Below, in pieces: positions 7,922 to 13,882 of a stretch of DNA of 19,549 bases. The notes beneath the pieces were generated by a model. The model saw only the letters and a list, made by a program, of their open reading frames with translations. It was not told where the DNA came from and ran no database searches. Numbering within the stretch: position 1 is the first letter of the stretch; each line of letters starts with the position of its first letter. The stretch spans positions 1-19,549 of the forward strand of contig JALZVA010000046.1 of the NCBI GenBank assembly GCA_023301335.1, written 5' to 3'. The DNA is from Akkermansiaceae bacterium. GTDB taxonomy: Bacteria > Verrucomicrobiota > Verrucomicrobiia > Verrucomicrobiales > Akkermansiaceae. The position numbers were made by a program, and so were the translations under genes.

Positions 7922-7957
7922 CGCAGCAGCTTCACTGAAAGCTTCTGCGTTTTTTTG
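7922..7957 (+). terminator. Terminator after the TPR gene
   Basis: CGCAG-C-AGCTT (7922-7932) pairs with AAGCT-T-CTGCG (7939-7949), with one mismatch and a 6-nt loop, followed by seven T residues. A strong Rho-independent terminator for the plus-strand TPR gene. Confidence 0.85.
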
Positions 7958-8070
7958 TGTACAGAGAATTACAGCACCGAGTAAAACGGGATTGAGAAAG
8001 GTCGGTATGTGCATAGAAAAGCCTCTCTTGGAATGCTTAGGAATGTGGAGCTGAGCTTCCTTTCTGTGTA

Positions 8071-8104
8071 TAAAAAAAACCACGCTGGATAACCAGCGTG
8101 GTTT
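8071..8104 (-). terminator. Terminator after rpsA
   Basis: CCACGCTGG (8080-8088) and CCAGCGTGG (8093-8101) form a perfect 9-bp stem, extended by A-T pairs, with an ATAA loop. Read on the minus strand it ends in eight T residues (8079-8072), so it terminates rpsA transcripts. It faces the TPR terminator across about 110 bp in which I see no gene. Confidence 0.88.
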
Positions 8105-8134
8105 GAGATATTTAAGGATGACTTACAGAGAGAA

Positions 8135-9826
8135 CTATTTCTCTTCTGATGGGCTCCACTCTTCAGTATCACCAGAGGCGAGATTGAAGGCTTGTTCGAG
8201 TCCAACGAAGTCGCTGTTCGGACGGAGTGTCTCGAATGACTGAGATTCCTTCTGAAGCTGGTCTTCGGAGTATTCGACAGCTTTCACGGAGAGTCCGATA
8301 CGGCGCTCTACCTTGTCTACCTTGATCACGCGAGCTTCAACATCGTCACCAACCTTGAGCACATCCTTGACCTTTTCAACATGGTCTTCAGAGAGCTGTG
8401 ATATGTGGATGAGTCCGTCGATATCGTCCTGGAGGTTCACGAATGCACCAAATGATGCGATCTTAGCAACCTGTCCTTTAACGAGGTCACCAACCTTGAA
8501 CTTACCATCGATTTCTGCCCATGGATCGTTTTCATTCTGCTTCACACCGAGAGACACACGTTGGTTGTCTTTATCGATAGAGAGAACGACTGCTTCCACT
8601 TCGTCGTTCTTCTGGAGAACTTCAGATGGGTGGTTGATCTTACGTGTCCATGAAAGGTCAGAAACGTGGATCATACCGTCGATGCCTTCTTCAAGACCTA
8701 CGAATGCACCGTAAGTAGTGAGGTTACGCACAGCGCCTTTGATCTGCTTCCCGATTGGGTAGCGTGCTTCGATCTCGTCCCATGGGTTAGCTTCAAGCTG
8801 ACGCACACCGAGTGAGATTTTCTGCTCTTCGATAGAAATACCAAGCACAACTGCTTCGATTTCCTGGTCAAGCTCAAGCACGTCTGATGGACGTGTGATA
8901 CGCTTCACCCATGAAAGTTCAGATACGTGAACGAGTCCTTCAACTCCTTTTTCCATTTCGATGAATGCACCGTAAGGAAGAAGTTTAGTAACTGATCCTT
9001 TCACGCGCTGACCGATTGGGTAGCGAGCTTCAATATCTTCCCATGGATTGTCAGCCATTTGCTTAAGACCGAGTGAGACACGCTCTTTTTCACGGTCCAC
9101 GTCAAGAATCTGCACTTCGATAGTTTTACCGATGTGGAGCATTTCTGATGGGTGGTTGATACGTCCCCAGCTCATGTCTGTGATGTGAAGTAGTCCGTCC
9201 ATGCCCTGAAGGTCAACGAAAGCTCCGAAGTCAGTGATGTTTTTCACTTGTCCGTCCACTTTGTCTCCCACCTTGACAGTCTGAAGGAAGCTCTGGCGAA
9301 GCTCAGCACGCTCAGCTTCGATCACTTCACGTCGAGAAAGAACGATGTTCTTACGCTCGTCATTAACCTTTACGATTTTAAATTCATAGACCTTACCAAG
9401 GTATTCGTTGAGATCTTTTGGAGGTATGATGTCTACCTGTGAACCTGGGAGGAATGCTTCCACACCGACGTTCACCATAAGACCACCTTTAACGACACTC
9501 TTGATTTTACCTTTGACGAGTCCACCTTCATTGTAAACTCCAACGATCTTCTCCCAGTTTTGCTTATGGGCAGCTTTTTCCTTAGAAAGCACAACCATGC
9601 CTTCGTCGTTTTCAAGCTTCATAAGTAAGACTTCGATCTCATCACCGACTTCGATTTCTTCGTCTTCGAATTCTGATGTAGAGATGGCACCCTCAGACTT
9701 GTAACCAATGTCTACTAGGATGACTTGAGGGCGGATATCGATGATAGTTCCGTTTACAATTGATCCCTCTTGAAATTCGCGGAAATTACTATCGATAAGT
9801 TCCACTAGTTCAGCGTTAACGCTCAT
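8135..9826 (-). CDS. rpsA: 30S ribosomal protein S1 (bS1), six S1 domains
   Basis: bS1 binds single-stranded A/U-rich mRNA leaders and helps load mRNA on the 30S subunit. From the ATG at 9826 (MSVNAELVELIDSNF) the protein has 563 residues, the normal size. Six OB-fold S1 domains are recognisable by their openings: EGSIVNGTIID, EGGLVKGKIKS, VGDKVDGQVKN, IGQRVKGSVTK, IGKQIKGAVRN and VGDLVKGQVAK. The last four carry the full RNA-binding signature, such as DFGAFVDLQGMDGLLHITDM; the first two are divergent, as in other bS1 proteins. A GTG-like or upstream start extending to 9892 is possible because the frame stays open through the leader, but that would translate the structured leader and is unlikely. 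There is no Shine-Dalgarno; the 20 nt before the ATG are nearly all A. Confidence 0.97.
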   Translation of the reverse strand: MSVNAELVELIDSNFREFQEGSIVNGTIIDIRPQVILVDIGYKSEGAISTSEFEDEEIEVGDEIEVLLMKLENDEGMVVLSKEKAAHKQNWEKIVGVYNEGGLVKGKIKSVVKGGLMVNVGVEAFLPGSQVDIIPPKDLNEYLGKVYEFKIVKVNDERKNIVLSRREVIEAERAELRQSFLQTVKVGDKVDGQVKNITDFGAFVDLQGMDGLLHITDMSWGRINHPSEMLHIGKTIEVQILDVDREKERVSLGLKQMADNPWEDIEARYPIGQRVKGSVTKLLPYGAFIEMEKGVEGLVHVSELSWVKRITRPSDVLELDQEIEAVVLGISIEEQKISLGVRQLEANPWDEIEARYPIGKQIKGAVRNLTTYGAFVGLEEGIDGMIHVSDLSWTRKINHPSEVLQKNDEVEAVVLSIDKDNQRVSLGVKQNENDPWAEIDGKFKVGDLVKGQVAKIASFGAFVNLQDDIDGLIHISQLSEDHVEKVKDVLKVGDDVEARVIKVDKVERRIGLSVKAVEYSEDQLQKESQSFETLRPNSDFVGLEQAFNLASGDTEEWSPSEEK

Positions 9827-9847
9827 TATTTTTTTTGTTTGTTTTAT

Positions 9848-9967
9848 TAGTTTTCCATTGGTCAATATTGCCTCTTTACGTAAATCCACCATGAGGCACC
9901 GACAGTGGATTTACTTGACCAATGGATGGGAAAACTAGCTGGACAGGTGCCTTATGCAAGGCGAAAG
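9848..9967 (-). promoter_or_regulatory. Highly structured rpsA 5' leader, candidate cis-regulatory RNA
   Basis: Read on the minus strand, UAGUUUUCC-CAUCC-AUUGGUCAA (9937-9915) pairs over 18 bp with 9865-9848, leaving CAUCC (9928-9924) as a 5-nt bulge. Directly stacked on it, GUAAAUCCAC (9914-9905) pairs with GUGGAUUUAC (9889-9880) around a 15-nt apical loop containing GGUGCCUC (9900-9893). That loop sequence is complementary to AGGCACC upstream (9952-9946) and also to GAGGCA (9874-9869) in the 14-nt strand between the two helices. AGGC upstream is further part of a small hairpin GCCUU-GCAU-AAGGC (about 9962-9949). These pairings exclude one another, a switch-like layout. A TATAAT box at 9979-9974 would start transcription just before the structure. 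An A-rich single strand separates it from the AUG. Confidence 0.7.
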
Positions 9968-9973
9968 CGACAA

Positions 9974-9979
9974 ATTATA
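9974..9979 (-). promoter_or_regulatory. Consensus -10 box for rpsA
   Basis: TATAAT on the minus strand. A good -35 box is not evident at the usual distance (CTCCGT at 17-nt spacing). Initiation about 7 nt downstream would give a leader of roughly 140 nt that begins just before the structured leader. Confidence 0.4.
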
Positions 9980-10060
9980 TGAAAAAATAAGCGCATACGG
10001 AGTAGTCGCACGCATTGGAGCATACGCACTGTTAAAATGAGAGGTAAAAAGGGGAGAGCT

Positions 10061-10102
10061 AAAACAAAACAGGTCTTCACCCGTATAAGGTAAAGACCTG
10101 TT
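10061..10102 (-). terminator. Terminator after rplI
   Basis: AACAGGTCTT (10068-10077) and AAGACCTGTT (10093-10102) pair perfectly, with an extra ACC/GGT inside. On the minus strand the stem runs into TTTTGTTTT. It separates rplI from rpsA, so the two are independent units. Confidence 0.85.
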
Positions 10103-10126
10103 GTAAAAAGATTTTATAAGAATCGT

Positions 10127-10585
10127 TTAGTCTTCCTTAGAAGAAACGTTCACGTTCAGCATAGCTGAAATCTCAGCATGAAGCTTGATTTCAACGTCGA
10201 ACTTACCAGTGCTTTTGATAGGAGATTTGAGAAGGATTGCTGTGCGGTCAACAGACACGCCGCTTTCTTCAAGCTTCTTCTGGATATCAATAGAAGTAAC
10301 AGAACCAAAAGCTTTTTCGTCCTGGCCTGTAGAAAGCTGGAAACTAGCATTGATGCTTTTAATCTTACCAGAAAGAACGTTTGCTTCAGTGAGTTCTTCA
10401 GCTTCACGCTTCGCACGTGCTGCTTTGAGGTCTTCGATGTGTTGAAGGTTGTTCTTGTTAGCTTCGAGAGCTTTACCTTGAGGAACGAGGTAGTTATTAG
10501 CAAAACCTGCCTTAACTTTTACCACGTCAGCTTCTGCGCCGAGACCTGCGATTTTTTCTTTGAGAATTACTTCTTTAGTAGCCAT
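10127..10585 (-). CDS. rplI: 50S ribosomal protein L9 (bL9)
   Basis: bL9 is an elongated 50S protein anchored near the L1 stalk base. The 152 residues show the N-terminal rRNA-binding domain (KEVILKEKIAGLGAEADVVK, VKAGFANNYLVPQGKALEAN, with the bL9 signature GFANNYLVPQGKA near 27-39), the long charged connecting helix (IEDLKAARAKREAEELTEAN) and the C-terminal domain (TGQDEKAFGSVTSIDIQKKL, ending HAEISAMLNVNV). Normal length, complete. In many genomes rplI follows rpsF and rpsR, but here it stands alone between rpsP and rpsA with its own promoter and terminator. No Shine-Dalgarno sequence precedes ATG at 10585. Confidence 0.97.
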   Translation of the reverse strand: MATKEVILKEKIAGLGAEADVVKVKAGFANNYLVPQGKALEANKNNLQHIEDLKAARAKREAEELTEANVLSGKIKSINASFQLSTGQDEKAFGSVTSIDIQKKLEESGVSVDRTAILLKSPIKSTGKFDVEIKLHAEISAMLNVNVSSKED

Positions 10586-10623
10586 TGGATGATAGAATTG
10601 AATGTTTAGAACTTTAGGTGGGG

Positions 10624-10652
10624 GTGATAGTCATCTGCCTATTTAGAGTCAA
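10624..10652 (-). promoter_or_regulatory. Probable rplI promoter
   Basis: On the minus strand TTGACT (10652-10647), a 17-nt spacer, then TATCAC (10629-10624). Placement 39 nt before the rplI ATG gives a short leader. The -10 is imperfect but the -35 and spacing fit sigma-70. Confidence 0.5.
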
Positions 10653-10696
10653 GCGAGTTTTTAGCTGCTTAGCTATAGGGAAATAGAAGAGAGACG

Positions 10697-10726
10697 AAAA
10701 AGCCACGCAAATAATGCTCACGTGGC
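10697..10726 (-). terminator. Terminator after rpsP
   Basis: GCCACG (10702-10707) pairs with CGTGGC (10721-10726) around a 13-nt loop; on the minus strand the stem is followed by TTTTTC. It lies about 35 bp after the rpsP stop codon. Confidence 0.7.
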
Positions 10727-10760
10727 CTCTTTAGAATGAGTTGCTGGAGCTGAGCCGAGT

Positions 10761-11012
10761 TTAGGCGTTAAGGGTCTCTTTACGAGCCTTCTTGATGATA
10801 TCTCTGACAGTGTCAGATGGCTGAGCGCCGTTGCCGATCCACTTGTCGATTTTTTCGAGGTCGATCTTGTAGTTCACTCCATCAAGCATCGGGTTGTATG
10901 TTCCCATTTGTTCGATGTAACGACCGTCGCGACGCTTGCGGTTGTCGACAGCTACGATTTTGTAATAAGGGCGGTCTTTAGTTCCCTGGCGGTTAAGTCT
11001 GATTGCTACCAT
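10761..11012 (-). CDS. rpsP: 30S ribosomal protein S16 (bS16)
   Basis: bS16 is an assembly protein of the 30S body. The 83-residue product has the family opening MVAIRLNRQGTKDRPYYKIV, then AVDNRKRRDGRYIEQMGTYN and the C-terminal WIGNGAQPSDTVRDIIKKA. Length and motifs are normal. In many bacteria rpsP is followed by rimM, trmD and rplS; here a terminator and rplI follow instead, so that operon is not kept. The mRNA leader can form a small hairpin CGCTCC-N8-GGAGCG (11039-11058) and another at 11084-11103 (TGCCAAG-N6-CTTGGCA). No Shine-Dalgarno sequence before ATG at 11012. Confidence 0.97.
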   Translation of the reverse strand: MVAIRLNRQGTKDRPYYKIVAVDNRKRRDGRYIEQMGTYNPMLDGVNYKIDLEKIDKWIGNGAQPSDTVRDIIKKARKETLNA

Positions 11013-11388
11013 AATATGTTTAAAGTGTTGAATTTGCTCGCTCCAGTGCGACGGAGCGGGAACTTGCGAGAAAAGAGCCTATTTGCCAAGCAAAAACTTG
11101 GCAGTTTTAAAAAAAAGAACAGGTTTGATCTCAAACTCGAGTCATAGCTTGAAATTATTTGGCAAAAAGAAAAGCAAAATGTCTGACTGAAGAGGAAGAG
11201 ATGGATTATTGAAAGGGGTGATTGGCACCGAATAAAATATTTAAAGGGCTCTATTCTGCTACATGGCACCTTTAGCGATGATTTCAGTAGAAAAAACCTT
11301 GCCAGAATAGGAAAAAGCACTACCGTCCGTCCAGCTGTCACTGGCTGACTGACAACATTCATATTATTAACTCAACCTAAACATTACT
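11013..11388. other. Intergenic region between divergent rpsP and bS22-like gene
   Basis: 376 bp without a credible gene. It holds hairpins at 11039-11058 and 11084-11103 near rpsP, a palindrome GTTTGA-TC-TCAAAC at 11123-11136, a probable plus-strand promoter at 11209-11238, and the roughly 140-nt leader of the bS22-like gene. A minus-strand frame covering 11006-11362 has no family features and an odd composition; I do not call it. Confidence 0.6.
11209..11238 (+). promoter_or_regulatory. Probable promoter of the bS22-like gene
   Basis: TTGAAA (11209-11214), an 18-nt spacer, then TAAAAT (11233-11238): each box differs from the sigma-70 consensus at one position. It would give a leader of about 140 nt, which contains the complementary segments TATTCTG-CTAC (11252-11262) and GTAG (11287-11290) with CAGAATA (11303-11309). 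Confidence 0.5.
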
Positions 11389-11493
11389 ATGGGAAACTTA
11401 AAAAAGCGCCGTAAGGCCAAGATTAGTAAGCATAAGCGCCGTAAGCGCATGAAGGCTAACCGCCATAAGAAGCGTCTCCGCTATAAGTCATAG
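11389..11493 (+). CDS. AURKAIP1/COX24-domain (bS22-like) ribosomal microprotein
   Basis: A 34-residue, extremely basic peptide: MGNLKKRRKAKISKHKRRKR followed by MKANRHKKRLRYKS. The spacing of K/R clusters, the MG start and the K-x-SKHK-RRKR-KANRHKKRLR pattern match the short bacterial proteins with an AURKAIP1/COX24 (mS38-type) domain, related to mycobacterial bS22. Such peptides sit in the 30S subunit near the decoding region. It lies next to rpsP, rplI and rpsA, has a good promoter upstream and a strong terminator downstream, which supports a real, independently expressed gene. No Shine-Dalgarno sequence; leader is CTCAACCTAAACATTACT. Its small size makes it easy to miss in annotation. Confidence 0.85.
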   Translation: MGNLKKRRKAKISKHKRRKRMKANRHKKRLRYKS

Positions 11494-11521
11494 CGAGCGT
11501 CTATTAGAGACGGATTTGAGG

Positions 11522-11554
11522 GAAGTATGGTGCATACACCATACTTCTTTTTTT
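11522..11554 (+). terminator. Terminator after the bS22-like gene
   Basis: GAAGTATGGTG (11522-11532) and CACCATACTTC (11537-11547) form a perfect 11-bp stem with a CATA loop, followed by seven T residues. One of the strongest terminators in the window. Confidence 0.92.
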
Positions 11555-11621
11555 GTTTAAATATAAAATTTAAAACCTGTGCTAGACTTTCAAAATTGAT
11601 TTTAGCACTAACAAGGGACTG

Positions 11622-12335
11622 ATGGATCCAGCTCCTGAAACACCAAAACCACAAGGAAATCTTTTTGTCGCAACCCTTTTATGTGGATTGTGCGGTGGAG
11701 TGCTGGCGGCAACGCTTAGCCTTTTGGGTGTGTTTGATATAGCGAGGTTGAAGGCACACAGTTGGTTAGAAGAGATGCGGCTGCTCCCAGAAGAGGCGCA
11801 TGACTTGAGTCCAGCCTTAGAGTTGGGGCTGGCCATAGTAGTAGCTCTGCTGGTTTCCTTTTTTGTATTAGATTCAAGGGCTTTGTGGAGGAGGCTCTTT
11901 TTGGCGGCTTGTGCTATTGTATTAGTTGTGGGCACAGGATTCACGGCTTCGTTGTTAGGTTATTTCTTTTTCCCTTTGACCGTTCTTGTGGGACTTATTT
12001 TTGCAGTTGTGTTTGCGCTTATTTATGGTGCTCAGCATGACATGCCCTGCGATATGTTTGTGGAGGTAGAGGGCACACCAGAGTCATCTGGCCAAAGTAA
12101 GAAGGTTGATGTGGCGAAGGTGAGAGCCCCTGATATTAAGAAAATTCAAACTGAAAAGCGAGCTGCTACGGAGTCTGATAAAGATAAAGTAAAGAAGGAA
12201 GAAATTGGTGCGAAGGCTGATCCAGTTCCCGATTTAAAGTCTTCGAAGAAAAATGAAGCGAGCCTCCCGTTACCACGTGTAAAAAAGGTGGAGGCGGCAA
12301 ATTCTCAGAGTTTCAAAGTCAGCAAGGATAAATGA
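11622..12335 (+). CDS. Membrane protein of unknown function with Lys-rich tail
   Basis: I do not recognise the family. The 237-residue product has four probable membrane helices (about 13-36, 66-84, 91-112 and 114-135) and a C-terminal hydrophilic tail of about 100 residues rich in Lys, Glu and Ser (IKKIQTEKRAATESDKDKVK and onwards), likely disordered. The N-terminus is short and proline rich (MDPAPETPKPQGN). An AAGGG six bases before the ATG is one of the few Shine-Dalgarno-like sites here. Its TGA stop overlaps the recR ATG (ATGA at 12332-12335), so the two are translationally coupled. In many genomes recR follows dnaX and ybaB instead. The tail may bind nucleic acid or acidic partners, but this is guesswork. 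Confidence 0.75.
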   Translation: MDPAPETPKPQGNLFVATLLCGLCGGVLAATLSLLGVFDIARLKAHSWLEEMRLLPEEAHDLSPALELGLAIVVALLVSFFVLDSRALWRRLFLAACAIVLVVGTGFTASLLGYFFFPLTVLVGLIFAVVFALIYGAQHDMPCDMFVEVEGTPESSGQSKKVDVAKVRAPDIKKIQTEKRAATESDKDKVKKEEIGAKADPVPDLKSSKKNEASLPLPRVKKVEAANSQSFKVSKDK

Positions 12336-12931
12336 GTAAGATTGATTATCCAAAGCCGATTGTGCAGCTCATTGATGCACTCAAAAAGCTACCGGGGATA
12401 GGCCCTAGAGGAGCGGAGAGGGTGGCTGTGTGGATGATTCAGCATAAGCGTGCTAACCCAGCTGAGCTCTCGGTAGCCTTGGTAGCAGCAGAGGCTAGTA
12501 TTCAGCCTTGCACGGTATGTGGTTTTTTTGCAGATGATGGGGAATGCTCGGTCTGTAATGCTGTGGGGCGTGATTTATCTCTTATCTGCGTGGTTGAGCA
12601 AGCCACAGACGTGTTGCCTTTAGAGAGATCGGGAGCGTTTAAAGGATATTTTCATTGTTTGGGCGGGAAGCTTGCTCCCTTGGATAATGTCACTCCTGAT
12701 GATTTGCGGATTGAGCAGCTACTTAGGCGCGTGGCCGCAGTACCTGGGGTGGAAGTCATCCTCGCCCTAACCGCAGATGTGGAGGGGGAGGCTACAGCGA
12801 ACTATCTCACGGAACTATTAGAAAAACTGGAGTGCAAGGTCACAAAAATTGCTCAAGGAATGCCAGTAGGGGGTGGGATGGAGAGCGTGGATGAGCTCAC
12901 CTTGATGCGTGCTCTGCAGGGGCGACGCTAA
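12332..12931 (+). CDS. recR: Recombination mediator protein RecR
   Basis: RecR works with RecF/RecO to load RecA on SSB-coated gapped DNA. At 199 residues it is full length. It shows the helix-hairpin-helix KKLPGIGPRGAERVA (18-32), the four-Cys zinc finger (Cys 60, 63, 72, 75: CTVCGFFADDGECSVC), and the Toprim domain starting LICVVEQATDV (84-94) with the conserved GYFHCLGGKLAPLDNVTPDD (105-124) and the later LALTADVEGEATANYL. The end has the usual AQGMPVGGGMESVDELTLMR wording. It shares an ATGA overlap with the upstream membrane protein gene and meets the DUF1461 gene tail to tail with a 4-nt overlap. Confidence 0.98.
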   Translation: MSKIDYPKPIVQLIDALKKLPGIGPRGAERVAVWMIQHKRANPAELSVALVAAEASIQPCTVCGFFADDGECSVCNAVGRDLSLICVVEQATDVLPLERSGAFKGYFHCLGGKLAPLDNVTPDDLRIEQLLRRVAAVPGVEVILALTADVEGEATANYLTELLEKLECKVTKIAQGMPVGGGMESVDELTLMRALQGRR

Positions 12932-13593
12932 GAGTCGTTCTCTAAATTCTTTTTACTTTTTCTGGATTGGAGCATTTGGAGAACACTCAACACTCCTAAG
13001 CTGAGAAATAAAGCGATTAACACCACTGCGCCAACCATTTGCCAGACCGAGTAAGGAAAGAGAATGAGGGAGGCACAGCCCTTCGGTAGTATCCAGCTAT
13101 CGTCTTGGAAGATCCACCAGTGAAGGCTGCGGAACATGTGACGCCAAGCGATGATGCTCCAGATGGCGAGAGTGATCCCGAGTAAAGACGTGTAGAGCAA
13201 GCTGTAAAACCATCCAATGGGCTGTTTGAGCACCCATCTCCAGATGATCAGGATACTTAGCCCAATACCTAATGGGAAAACCAAAAGGTGGATGAGCTTA
13301 CGGACATCCGTGAAGTGATCGATTTCTTTTTTATAGAGTCGAGTAGAGGTGAGGGATTGGTTTACTTCTGTGTAGCTTTTATCCTCCCAATAGGCTCTAC
13401 TGATACGCTTGGCGTCCAGTCTCCACTCGGGCTTGATCTTGCCTCCTTTGGGGACCGCTGTATCATAGATGGTCTCCCAGATTGGTGGGGTGGAAGTGAT
13501 CAGAATGAAGGAGCTTAGCAAAGTAATTAAGGCTATCATTGGGATGATGACGATCCGTAAGGCTTGCATACTTATGTGTTTTTGGTTCGCCAT
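12928..13593 (-). CDS. lit: DUF1461 (TIGR01906) membrane protein, Lit-like lipoprotein intramolecular acyltransferase
   Basis: A 221-residue protein with four membrane helices (about 13-34, 100-120, 128-150, 180-207). After helix 1 comes a periplasmic loop ending LYKKEIDHFTDVRKLIHLL, and between helices 3 and 4 a second motif RSLHWWIFQDDSWILPKG followed by LILFPYSVW. These two blocks (His 93 with Asp 96, and His 158) are the conserved parts of the DUF1461 family, which includes Lit. Lit in Firmicutes moves an acyl chain from the diacylglyceryl group to the N-terminal Cys of lipoproteins, giving the lyso form. Assignment rests on motif memory; the activity in this lineage is inferred. Start ATG 13593 is chosen; a second in-frame ATG is at residue 9. 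Convergent with recR. Confidence 0.72.
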   Translation of the reverse strand: MANQKHISMQALRIVIIPMIALITLLSSFILITSTPPIWETIYDTAVPKGGKIKPEWRLDAKRISRAYWEDKSYTEVNQSLTSTRLYKKEIDHFTDVRKLIHLLVFPLGIGLSILIIWRWVLKQPIGWFYSLLYTSLLGITLAIWSIIAWRHMFRSLHWWIFQDDSWILPKGCASLILFPYSVWQMVGAVVLIALFLSLGVLSVLQMLQSRKSKKNLENDS

Positions 13594-13721
13594 CTTTACG
13601 AGGTGGTTTTGTAAATGTTGAAAAAGCAGTTGTCCAATACCTACTTGCTTTTCTTTATATAGAGATTGTCCTCAGGCTGTTGAATACTTTGTTTGTAAGG
13701 AAATCTGAAGTGTTGGAGGTG

Positions 13722-13882
13722 AGAACCCTCAAAAATGAACCAACTTTATCTTGCCCTAGTCCCTAACTAGGCTATAAAGTTGAACTGCAGCCTTGCTATG
13801 GTCAGCTACGAATAAACGTAGTTGGCTTCCCTCTCGTGGAGGGTAAGTTAAGGCGAAATCAAAGAAATTTGCTTACTGACAT
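13722..13882 (+). promoter_or_regulatory. Structured leader upstream of the SNF2 helicase gene, candidate regulatory RNA
   Basis: Three hairpins follow one another. The first is CAACTTTAT (13741-13749) with ATAAAGTTG (13774-13782), and CCTAG (13755-13759) with CTAGG (13767-13771) inside. The second is GUCAGCUACG (13801-13810) with CGUAGUUGGC (13817-13826), 10 bp including two G-U pairs, so it is better formed as plus-strand RNA than as DNA. The third is CCCTC (13829-13833) with GAGGG (13839-13843). GCCTT (13790-13794) with AAGGC (13850-13854) can close a junction around the last two. UAUG-G-UCAG (13797-13805) is also complementary to CUGACAUA (13876-13883), which overlaps the start codon, and would compete with the second hairpin. 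Confidence 0.55.

Noticed and set aside
7969..8205. 78-codon minus-strand frame spanning the rpsA terminator
   Set aside because: It runs through the terminator hairpin and overlaps the end of rpsA in another frame; no family features.
9827..9892. N-terminal extension of rpsA beginning MVDLRKEAILTNG
   Set aside because: The frame is open by chance through the leader, but bS1 homologues begin near MSVNAELVELI and the extension would overlap both helices of the structured leader.
9848..9937. Reading the rpsA leader palindrome as a MITE or other mobile element
   Set aside because: No target duplication or terminal repeat is visible, only one copy is in the window, the arms are asymmetric with specific loop complementarity, and it sits exactly between a -10 box and the start codon. 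A genome search is still needed.
9991..10030. Repeated GCATACG words between rpsA and rplI
   Set aside because: Only two 7-bp copies with unrelated flanks; not enough for a repeat array.
10037..10093. Short basic ORF MRGKKGRAKTKQVFTRIR on the plus strand between rpsA and rplI
   Set aside because: It overlaps the rplI terminator stem, has no family resemblance I trust and no terminator of its own; its basic composition comes from A-rich sequence.
10178..10609. Plus-strand frame of 143 codons opposite rplI
   Set aside because: It is the antisense shadow of rplI; rplI explains the sequence completely.
11006..11362. 118-codon minus-strand frame upstream of rpsP
   Set aside because: The translation is rich in Phe, Leu and Ser with no motif, overlaps the promoter and leader of the bS22-like gene, and overlaps the rpsP start.
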